64,000 nt of DNA, from positions 1,209,437 to 1,273,436 of the forward strand of contig NW_006494789.1 in assembly GCF_000471905.2 (NCBI RefSeq), written 5' to 3'. Positions within the stretch are counted from its first letter, which is position 1, and each line of letters begins with the position of its first letter. A program made the translations under genes and the position numbers. Under the pieces are notes generated by a model that was not told where the DNA came from, searched no databases, and was given only the letters and a program-made list of their open reading frames with translations. Of this stretch, positions 24,946 to 36,900 are shown piece by piece. This DNA comes from Amborella trichopoda. Taxonomy: Eukaryota; Streptophyta; Magnoliopsida; Amborellales; Amborellaceae.

Positions 24946-27900
24946 GATGCTCATATTTATTTTTTGATGGAGAGCTGTGTATGTTCAGTTACTTTTTTAT
25001 TTTTTTGTGAGAGAAAGAGAAAGAGAGTTAGATTTGTTAATTCATTTGCTGTTTTTTTTTTGCTTTTGAGGTAGAAAGTTTTTTATTTGCTGACATTTTT
25101 CTTGCTTCTCAGTGGAAATCTGTTGAGAGGTTGGGTGCAACAGTTGTTCTTCATGGTGATTCCTATGATGATGCACAAACATATGCAAAGCAGAAGAGTA
25201 AGCAGGAAGGGATGGTGTTTATACCAGCATTTGACCATCCAGATGTTATTGTGGGGCAAGGAACAGTTGGCATGGAAATAATACGCCAACTGAAGGGTCC
25301 ATTGCATGCAATTTTTGTACCAGTTGGTGGGGGTGGTCTGATAGCAGGAATCGCTGCTTATGTTAAGCGGGTTCGCCCAGAGGTTGGTTGATTCAAACCT
25401 ATGCAATGAAATCAGGCCTTTTCTTTTCTTTTCTTTTCATCAGTAGATAGATGAGGCTAGCCTTGCATTTACTGGGGATTGGCTATCATCACATACAAGA
25501 GTTAATATTCTTTTTGAATAAAAAAAATGACACAAGATTTTGGCAAATGATAATCTGTACTCCTTAAGTAGCATATTGGCTCATGAATATGCTGATAATT
25601 GGAATATGACGGTCCAATGATCAAAAAGTCGTTCGCCTGACTGCCTAGGCGGCTTTCTCGTTCTTAAGGCGGTCACTATTGGGCACCAGAACTAGGCAGC
25701 CGCCTAGGCGGTCGGGTGGACAATTAGGCAGTTGAAAAGGCGCCCGCCTAGGCAGCATGCAGGAGTTTGGCCAAAAAAAATTTTGGGAGGGGAAAAAAAG
25801 GCCCTTTTACCCCTTTTAAGAGGGGATAAGGGTTTGGGCGGCCATTCTTACCCCCAAAAACAATTTTAGTGAACTTTAGAGTGAGAAACAACTTGAAAAA
25901 AACTAGATTTGAAGATTTTTTGAGAGATCAATTTTGTTTTCGAAATCCTCTAATGGTCACTATATTAAAGGATATTCAACCCTAATCTTTTTGAGGCTTA
26001 TAGGGGTTATAAAAGGGGAGACTTGGGATCCCAAACATTTCGGTTTGGCCCGAAATTGAGCCCACTTCAAGAAGGTTGGTATATTTCAATAGTTTTCATT
26101 AGGTTTTGTATTTTTTCTCCTTAATGTCTAATGATGTTATTTTTTGCTATTTGTATTTTTCTTTGGTACTTTGTGATATATATTTGATATGCTATTGTCT
26201 ATTTGGATTATTATTTTATTAGTCAGTTTAATAATTGCTCAATTCTTGATTGCTTATTAAATAATTGTATGTGTAATGTGTTTCTTCGATGTAGTTTGTG
26301 GCCTTTGTTGGTCGGATATAAGTTCATACGACTTTTTGCTAATGACTTTTCAAACTTTTGTGACTTGTGGGTGACTTGTGATTTGGGAGATTTAATTGAC
26401 ATCTCGAGTTCATTTTATCTTTTAATGTTGATTTCGAGTCATAATTATTTTATTTATAGTCTAAAAGTTGTAAATGTTTAAGTTGTAAATAATTAAACAG
26501 ATAATTTTATATATAATAAAATGAAGGGAGGTGTGGGGGATCCAAATTTTTTTAAAAAATCACCAGCTGTTTTTGGGTCTAGGACACCCCCCCCCCCCCC
26601 CCACCTAGGCGGCCACCTCCAACTTATTGAACATTGTGACCATCCAACCTTGAGTAGTTTCGACTTTTGAACAGATCTTATTTATAGTTTTGGACTATTT
26701 GTGTATTGGCTAACATATTATTATGAGTTTTTTGTTTTGTTCATCTAATATTCTCTTATTAGCACGTAAAACATAAAAAACAATCTGTAGGGAACTTACT
26801 GGTCACCAAAATCTTCCCTTGCAAAAAAGTGTGTGTTTTGAAAGTATGAACATGCTATGACATTGTAATGTGTGAAGTTGATTTGTTTGTTTCTTTTTCA
26901 GGTGAAGATAATTGGAGTGGAGCCTGTGGATGCAAACACTCTGGCAATGTCATTATATCATGGGCAGAGAGTCTTGTTGGATCATGTAGGTGGCTTTGCA
27001 GATGGTGTAGCTGTAAAATTAATAGGAGAAGAGACTTTCCGTGTGTGCAGGGATTTGGTGGATGGGGTGGTTCTTGTCGGCCGTGATGCCATTTGTGCAT
27101 CGATAAAGGTGAGTTTATATCTAATGAGTTGCTTGTGTCTGATGTTTGATAACTCAGTAGTTTACACATAATTTGAGGCCCTTAGTTTAAGTAAGTCTAG
27201 TTTAGTTTGGTTTCTCATTTTTTAAAAATGAAATATTCGACGAAGAGGTTATCCTGGCTTGTGGCGTTGCTTCAATACATCAGGAGCTGTTCAGTTAGTG
27301 GGCTCCAATCTCAATGAATTTTATACCTCTTCTATGAGATGATCTTCATATTAAGTTGTCAAGTTAATCTTTACTTGGCCTCATGGGAGCATCTTCTGTG
27401 CTAGATATTACAAAAACAATTCAGGATCATCGATAATCTGTCCTCCCATCCCCCCAACAAATTTAAACACAACTATGGTCAAAACAAAACTTCTGTCCTC
27501 CCATCCCCAACAAATTTAGGCACAAATATGGTCAAAACAAATCTCGAAATGACAATTTCAACCACTCTTGTTCTTTACACGTGTCATACATGTGTATAGG
27601 ATAATAGGAGTATGACAGAGTGAGGGAGGACGGCAGAGTGCGGCCTGTTAGGAGAGGCCGGGGCCTGTTTGGAGGGGCTGCTCTGTGCTTTGGAAAGCAT
27701 ATTGCAGTGATTTAGGACCTCCACCATATGTGAATTACGCTTCCACACATAATTAGCTTGTTTTGTTAATTGTACCTGTGTAAGAAATCCTTGCATTTGC
27801 ATGACAGGACATGTTTGAAGAGAAGAGGAGCATATTAGAACCATCAGGTGCTCTTTCGCTTGCTGGAGCGGAGGCATATTGCAAGTACTATGGTTTGAAG

Positions 27901-30900
27901 GGTGAAACAGTGGTGGCAATAACCAGTGGGGCAAACATGAATTTTGATCGGCTGAGACTTGTAACTGAACTTGCTGATGTTGGTCGTAAACGAGAGGCTG
28001 TTTTAGCAACTTTTATGCCGGAGAAGCCCGGGAGCTTCAAAACGTTTGCTGAGATGGTCAAGCTTTAACGAAATTGTGTTGCTTCAGTCTCCCAAATTTT
28101 GGTAAACTTTATTCTTCTTAATAATGTATTTGCTTTTGCAGGTTGGTCCAATTAACATTACGGAGTTCAAATACAGATACGATGGTACTAAAGAAGAAGC
28201 TTTAGTTTTGTGTAGGTGGGTTCCGTTTTATTCTTTGCTGGTAGTCTACCATTAATGTTTCTTTTTATTCCCCTATCACTTACTGCAGCATATCGTTTGA
28301 AAAGTTAGTTTCAGAAATTTTTCATCATGATACCTTAAGACGTTTTTCAGGGTATCAAGTAAATGTCTGTTTTTTACTCTAATTGAGTACATTCGAGGAT
28401 TTCATCCTATTTATAGACATTTTTCCTCTGTTTCTTTCCCGTGCACCTCTTTTCTTCTTTCTTCTTTCTTCCGCTTTCTTTTTCTTCTCTTGTAGAGAAA
28501 GTGGTATATAGACTCATCATTCAGAGGCTTGTGACTATTGACCGAATCATATTATAGCTCATTCATCTCTTGGTTTTATTAAACTTGTATGCCTTCTCAA
28601 CAAATGTTTTACTTGTATTCGACTATCGGTTCATCATGCTCTCTCTCTCTCTCTCCCTCTTACACAGGCTTACACAAATCTGTTTTTCTCTTGTGCACAG
28701 TGTTGGTGTCCATACATCTAGTCAACTCAAAGCAATGGTGGAACGCTTGGGATCTTCTAACTTAAGGACTATAGATCTTACAAACAATGACTTGGCAAAG
28801 GATCATCTACGGCATCTTGTAATTTTCTTGCCTTCTCTGAATTGTCTTATTTTTATTTTTTCACATAAAGTGATAGTTTGGCACATGCCGTTTCTCTATC
28901 TGTGTACATCTTGTATGCCCTATTCTGGCTATACTATTTTTATGTATTCATATTTTCTCATGGAAAAAAGGACCAGTACAAAATGCCCCCTGTTTATGAG
29001 AGGTAAACGGGTAACTCAAGTAAAAAAATGTATTATAAATATTAAGAATGCCTCCGATATACAAGTTCACCTGTATATCTTATGATGTCACATATTATTC
29101 TTATCCCTTGAGAATGGGAAGTCACCCATTTACTTTGCAGAACGTTATAGAAATAGCAGAAGATCACAAGATGTGCTCATAAATAAACAAGTATATAACA
29201 ATTTTTTTTTTTTTGAATCTAACAAGTATAATATAATACTATGGTATAGGATAACTTAGTGCCATTAGTGTGTCTGATATTAGATATCATGCACATGTCT
29301 ATTTCCTGGTAACACCCCATATCATCAGCATCACGCCTACGCTCCCATATGAGGCGGGGTGGTTGCCTAAGAGCCCGGCCTATGTGGCCCTTCTAGGCTG
29401 CATTCCCTTAGATGGCAGATTGCGCCTTAGCCGATGTGGCCCTCCTATGCAGCTTGTCCCTAGGTAGGTGCATTACACCTCAGTTGAGGATCTCGCCTCA
29501 ATTCAATATATGTATGTGTGGGCACGTGTGCGTGCAAGGCACCTGTTGTCATTCCCCAAGAATTTACAATACTGATATTCTTGAGATGTGACAGTCAAAA
29601 TATATATACATCTTTTTTTAAGATAAATTTACAATGGCGAATTCTTACAAAGTAACAAAAGAAAGTTTAAACACAACTACAATATCTTCCAGAGTTGATT
29701 TTGACAAGCCCTCTAAATGAAACCGCAGCTATCCTGAAAAAAAGGTTTATCATAATTTGATGAGTTTGGCTATTCAGTAAGTGATCATTATAATCCTAAA
29801 AATAATCATGGTTGAAAGATATCAATATTTTCAAAAAGGAGATCTATTAACGGAAATGCATTAATAGTTTCATTTTAAAAAATGCATAATTAAGTATAAT
29901 CCAAATAATTGAAATACATATAACATTTTAACGGCAATGCATAATTCAAAGGATTTCACAAATTACTCGACTGGCATCCCAAGTAGGTCACCTATATACC
30001 CCATCAGCATCCTGATGGGTCCATTTAATTTCTATCGACGTCTCAGATAGGTCCACTTAATCCTTGCAGGTCCACTTATACCTCACCGACGTACCGTATG
30101 AGTCCACTTAATCCCTACCTGCGTATCGGATGAGCCCACTTATACCTCAACGGCGAACCTAATGAGCCCACTTGCATACTTAAAAGTATTTTTAAAGCTC
30201 TTTAAACATTCAAAAGCAGCAATATCATGTACTCAATATTTCACTGAAATTACTAATATGAATTTCATTGACACCATTAATAACAATCACTTTCAATAAC
30301 ATTTCAAAAATAACCAGTCAAATATTTTGGGCTCAAATTTAGAAAGGTAGCAGTTCGTAAAGACATTCTAACATAATTAACAATCTAATATGTATAGAAA
30401 AACTCTTATAGAATTTAAGAATACAGAATTATCACAATTTATGGGATGTCAATTCGTAAATAAACATTTCACAGACAATGATATAATCAATAGCAAAAAT
30501 ATCAGTTTTCAAATAATAAGACAGTCATTTGCACATGAAATTTACAATGTCTAAATATTCAAAAACAGTAGAAAGAAATCTCACAATTTTACTAAAAGCA
30601 GAAATATCACATTTATTTTTAATAATTTTACAGTATTTAAATTTTTTTTATAATAGATAAAAAAATAAATAAATTTATTTTTAAGAATTTACATCATTTA
30701 AAATTTATAACATAGATAAAATATCACAATTTTATTAAAAAAATTAGTTTTCAAAATAATGTGGTCGCTTGCGTATAAAATTTATCACGCCTAAAATTCA
30801 TGATAATAAGCGAAAGTAATTATTTCATTTCATTTTAAAAAAGAACAGATTCTTTTTGAAGATAATGAAGTCATTTACCTATAATATTTGAGTGTTTGAG

Positions 30901-33900
30901 TGGAACTTTCGGTAAAATTTGGCTAGAGAGAGAAAGAGTTCACTGCGTTTGGATTAGAGAGAGAAAGATCTCAGTGTGTTGGGAGAGCTTATACAAAAGT
31001 TTTCTAGGGTGGGAGTCCTCATCTCTCCTATTTAAGTTCTTAAGACACATTATTATATTATTTTATTAAGCTCCACCTCATACATGAGGTGTGACAATAA
31101 TATTATACATGGAACATTTAAGGCCCATGTCAACTAAAGGACGTGGTATATGAAAGGAAAATGTCAACAAAAGTGGTGATGGTCCTTAAGGACCATAATA
31201 CTTATATGGACCATCACACTATAAAGAATTATTTATTTGAAAGTTTAGGATTGATACATTCTTTCTCCCAAGTAATTTAGTCTTCTAAATTTGTGTACCT
31301 GATTACTGAAAAAGATAGGGATATTTTTCTCTGATATCGTCTTTTTGTTCTCAAGTTGACTCTTCTTTTGAATGGTACTGACATAATATACGAACCAAAG
31401 GAATCTTCTTGTTGCGCAACACTTGTACCCTTTTATCCAATATCAAAATTGGCTGCTCAATGAAGGATAGATCCTTCTTGATCGGTAAAAGTTCATATTT
31501 CAAGATATAGGATGGGTCGGGCTGATATTTTCGTAGTGATAATAAATGGAAGACATTATGGACGTTTGCCAATTCGGGTGGCAAGGCAAGGCTATAAGCG
31601 GCACCTCTTATTTTTTTCAGGATTTCAAATGGTCCGATGTAAAGTGGGTTTAACTTTTCTTTCTTGCCGAATCTCATAATGCCTTTTATTGGTGAGATCT
31701 TCAGGAAAACTCGATCATCTTCCTCAAATTCAAGATCTCTCCGTCGGTTATCGGCATAACTCTTTTGCCGACTCTGAGCTGTTCTGAGCCTTTCTCGAAT
31801 TAATGCTATCTTATCTGTGGTTACCTGGACAATTTGTGGCCCCAAAAGCTTTCTTTCACCAACTTTGTCCCAACAGATAGGTGACCTGCATTTCCTTCCA
31901 TACAGGGTTCATATGGTGCTATTTGAATACTGGCTTGGAAGTTGTTATTATAAGCAAACTCAATTAGGGATAAATGGTCATTCCACCTTCCTGTAAAGTC
32001 GGTGATACAGGCCTTCAGTATATCTTTCAAGGTTTGGATGGTCATCTCTGATTGTCCATCAGTTTGGGGGTGAAAGGCATACCTCAACGGCGAACCGGAT
32101 GAGTCCACTTGCATACTTAAAATATTTTTAAATCTCTTTAAACATTTGAAAGCAGCAATATCATGTACTCAACATATCACTGAAATTATTAATATGAATT
32201 TCACTGAAACCATTAATAACAGTCACTTTCAATAACATTTCAAAAATAACCAGTCAAATATTTTGGGCTCAAATTTAGAAAGGTAGCAGTTCGTAAAGAC
32301 ATTAGAGCATAATTGCCAATCTAATATATATAGAAAAACTCTTATAGAAATTCAAGAATACGGAATTATCACAATTTATGGGATGTCAATTAGCAAATAA
32401 ACATTTCACAGACAATGCTATATTGCAAAAATATCAGTTTTCAAATAATAAGGCAGTCATTTGCACATGAAATTTACAATATCTAAATATTCAAAAACAG
32501 TAGAAAGAAATCTCCCAATTTTACTAAAAGCAGAAATATCACATTTATTTCTAATAATTTTACAGTATCTAAAACTTTCTAACAATAGACAAGAAAAATA
32601 AATAAATTTATTTCTAAGAATTTACAGCATTTAAAATTTCTAACATAGATAAAATATCACAAATTTATTAAAAAGATTATTTTTCAAAATAATGAGGTCG
32701 CTTGCGCATGAAATTTATCGCGCTTAAAATTCATGATAATAAGCAGAAGTAATTATTTCATTTCATTTTTGAAAAGAAAGGATTATTTTTCAAGATGATG
32801 AAGTCACCTATAATATTTGAGTGTTTGAGTGGGACATTCGGTAAAATTTGGTTAGAGAGAGAAAGAGCTCACTGCGTTTCGATTAGAGAGAGAAAAATCT
32901 CAATGTGTTGGGAGAGCTTATACAAAAGTATTTTAGGGTGGGAGTCCTCACCTTTCTTATTTAAATTCTTTAGACATTATTATATTATTTTATTAAGCTC
33001 CACCTCATACATGAGGTGTGACAATAATATTATACATGAAACATTTAAGGCCCACGTAGTATATGAAAGGAAAATGTCAACAAAAGTGGTGATGGTCCCT
33101 AAAGACCATAATACTTATATGGACCATCACACTATAAAGAATTATTTATTTATTTTGAAAGTTTAGGATTGTTACACCTGTCTGGGCCATGCATCATGCA
33201 TGGGTGACTATACCTTCTTGGCCTCCTTGGCAGGTTATCAACACTGCCTGTGATCAAACTCTTGCTACTTTTGCATGTAACGGTTAATTAGGTCAAATTC
33301 TATGAATTTGCTTGGTTGACGGGAAAGATTAAAATATTTGCAGGTCTGAAGTATGTTTTGTTTTCTCAGCAATTTTTTTATTTTTAAGTAACATGCATAT
33401 GTATGTGACTTCTATGTGCATCCGTGCACTAGTATTAAATATTCTAGCTTGTACACTAAGTCCTCGTCAATCTTGGAACCCAGTCAAGGATTGAGCTCTG
33501 CTACATTCTGCAGCAGGCCAGCAGGGTCCTCAAATATTAGAGTAACCGAAGCAAGGAAGTATTGCTCAAGCGCTCCAAACTGCATTCCTGTTGGAATACT
33601 CTTGCATGGAGCCATAAATGAATGTTTTAACTCAGTATGCACATTAGAATAGCTATTACTTTCTCTCTCCGTCTCCTGTATTTCAGTATATCACTACAGT
33701 TCTTTAGCTTTTATGAATATTTCAGTATCTTTTGAATTTTGACACCCTTTGACCTTTCTTCTCTTAGATGGGTGGGCGATCAAATGTAAAAGATGAGCTA
33801 CTATGCAGATTCACCTTCCCTGAGAGGCCGGGTGCACTGATGAAGTTCTTGAATGCTTTCAGTCCACGTTGGAACATCAGCTTATTTCATTATCGTGCAC

Positions 33901-36900
33901 AGGTTGGAATGAGTAACCTTTTAATTACATATTTAGCAACCAAATTTCTTGTTCCTGCCATGTTGGAAGTATTGGTCAGGTAGTTCAGTAGTTTTATGCT
34001 AACCAACACGGAACAATGATGTACTGATAGATAGCATTAGTTGAATTGTTTTAATCGGTTAATCATCTGCTATTTTAACAGGTACATGAATTATTCCAGT
34101 TAAGCAAATAAATTAGTGAATAATACGATCTAAGCAATCAACAGCCTAATAAATAGGTTCTGGTGTATCATCGTATTACGAATTTGGCAGTTGGCCCCAA
34201 TAAATAGGAATGAATCTAGCTAAGGCCTTCAGATTTTCATATATTACATATGCAACTACAATGTGAAATTACTCTTCTGCCTCCTCGTGGATAGCCCCTT
34301 ACTCAGTTTTCTTATAATTTTACTGGTTTTGTGCTTTTCTTTATTTTCCTTAATTTTAGGATGTCTTCTTCGTATGTTGATTTGTATCCAAGGGGCTACA
34401 GTTTTTATGGTATGCTGTGTTCCCATTATTTTTTCCTTCTCTTTAAATTTTATTGACAGGGTGAAATGGGTGCAAGCGTATTGGTTGGTTTTCAAGTTGG
34501 GAAAGGGGAACTCAATGCTTTTAGGTGCAGTGCTGATGTGCTTGGGTATGAGTACTCGCTTGAGACTAACAATGAAGCATTCTGGCATTTACGTTATTTG
34601 ATGAAGCGACTGGAAGCATGAGGGATGGCGGCCATTAGAATACTTGAACCACTAATTTTTGTGATGTATAATGAGTGAGTGATGTCACATGACCGTCGTG
34701 CTGTGGGGGTACATGGTTGTAGCTGAGGCATTGGGCCATATGATCTGTCATGCATTGCATGTAGAATATAAATATGTGTCAATAAATTCCAGGGGAAATA
34801 GATTAGCCTCAATGTTGAGAGGGGGTATAATATGTTGGATTGTAGGAAAACCATGATCAAATTAGGTCATCACTGTCCACTGAAGTGATGGACACTGATG
34901 GGGAGAGTGGCTCCATCAGACCAAGACAAGACTTAATGGGACAGCCGCCAATGACACTCTATGCATTCATTTGAAGCAGGTTCATTTATTTTATGGTCAT
35001 GAAGGCTTCAAAGCCTTATAGTAATGATATAATCTTTTTTTTCCTGACTGTTCCACAATTTTTTTGCTGAAAGCAAGTTAAGCATGACTCAACTAACCCA
35101 TTACCCCAATACTAGCTGCTTTGTACATGAGCACTATCAAAAGATAAAAGCATCAGAGAGAGAGAGAGAGAGTTGAGACTCGGAACTCGTAAATAAATGT
35201 GGAGAAATAAGAGTAACCTGAGCATGGAATTAAAAAAAAAAAAAAGTGAAACAAATGCAGCTACATTTAATTGCAGACAGGAGCTACTTCAATGCTATGT
35301 TTCTGGGCCTCTTTATTTTCAGAAAATTGAATCGGCATAACTGTGTAAAGTAAAGCATGATGGAATTCACATGTTCATATAAAGGTATGCTGACCGCTAG
35401 TGATTGCTGAAATCACTTAGAAAATGCACAAATTACGCAAAAGGGGATGCTCCATGACATGCCCAAGCAATGCAAGAGTCCATCATGGTCCAAATTTTCT
35501 GCTCCCTACTGCTCCCTTATAAGCTGAAATCCTCACTTATCTGCTCCCTTATAAGCTGAAATCTGTCCAATCAAGGATTGAAGAGGAAGGTATCTCCATT
35601 ATGAGAACTTAAAGATGATGATGGACTCCAACTGCTATGCCCCATGTCAATGTTTATACATTCAGTGTTTTATTTCATTCGTTCTATCTGATAGACACAA
35701 GCAAGTTTCCTCTATGTATTGGAATTGTAGAGCACTATTAGTAAACTGGTTTTCTGTTAAAATTTCAAACAAGGAAACTATGTATTTAACATTGACATTG
35801 TTACACTTGGCACAGAACAAGGGCCACAATGCAAGAGTCATGTTAAATCATAATGTTGAGTTTAAACCAATGTCAAAGCTGATGTGACTTTGACATCTGT
35901 GAACAATGTATGTACTCGAAAGGACCGTACAACTTCAAGCCCTCTATTGCAACTGAGAGAGAGTATCAGCTGTTAAAACAGTTTAGTGGTTCTTGTCCAG
36001 GTATCCTAAAAACAAAAATAGGAAATGGAAGAAAATGTTTTTGTTATTGCCACCCACTTTTCTACAATCTTCAAGTGATGAAATGATTAAAAATAATGAA
36101 AAAAGGAAATTTGATTTGGATTTGTGGCTATCCTGTATTATTGCATTTCCTTATTCTTTCATGCTCAGCTCAGTGATGCCTGCTGCTCGCATCTTTTACA
36201 AATAGAATGGAAGTATGTTAACACAGAGCATATACATTTATGGACATACTGAAAGGGTATATACCCATTGCGGTGTCAATATGTGTACACTCATTTATGA
36301 CTGAAGCCACAGTTTTGTATGTCTGTGAAACATTTTTCCTTCATAACATGGCTTCCTGCTTGACTAATACCAATTTCATGCCATTAAATAACACGTCTTT
36401 GATAAAATATCACTTTTATGCTTCCTAGGGATTGTACATTACCAAGCACCCAAGGCCTTGTATATCTACACTTCAGTCTTTGACTTATTCAAGGTTTCAT
36501 TTTTATTTTTCTAGTGCACGTTCAAGGTTTCATTCTGTGAGGCAATATTTGGTCTAAGGGCATGCAGGATACTAATTTAGATATATATTGCATCACATCC
36601 TCTAATATTGTTCCCTCATCTAGTTACTTTTGAGGATTTGTTGTGAGCAAGTATATGACCTGACCGCTAGGTTACTTTGATAATTCACAAACGGATATTT
36701 GTTGTCTTCTCGATACGTTGTTGGTCAAACAATGTTGATTTGAATGGTACAAAGAACTTGCAGACATGTTTGCCTAGTGTTGAATTTTGGGATTCTGTTT
36801 GCTTTGTATAATTTCCTTTCCTTCCCTTTTTTCTTTTTTCTTTTTTTTTTTTTGGTTACTTTGCTTCTCTCTTTGGTTGTTTTGTTTGTAAGAGTAGTAT

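Larger units (their letters stand above)
29542..33181 (-). mobile_element. Internally deleted Ty3/gypsy LTR retrotransposon in intron 7
   Basis: Element 29547-33176, flanked by a perfect 5-bp duplication CCTGT at 29542-29546 and 33177-33181. Its outer ends are TGTAACAATCC (minus strand, from 33176) and GGGGAATGACA (to 29547). It reads antisense to the host gene. The complete LTR is 29547-31258. The other LTR is cut at about 32081 and fused directly to the integrase region, so the primer-binding site, gag, protease, reverse transcriptase and RNase H are all absent. Confidence 0.88.

Noticed and set aside
24822..25074. Frames with long RE dipeptide runs
   Set aside because: They read through a (GA)n microsatellite in threonine deaminase intron 2.
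28570..29085. 171-codon frame containing [17 protein letters not shown]
   Set aside because: The middle is genuine exon 7, but both flanks are intron, with a CT run upstream and AT-rich sequence after a clear donor.
34263..34601. 112-codon frame overlapping exon 9a
   Set aside because: It is in a different frame from the conserved GASVLVG-type peptide and is hydrophobic intron read-through.
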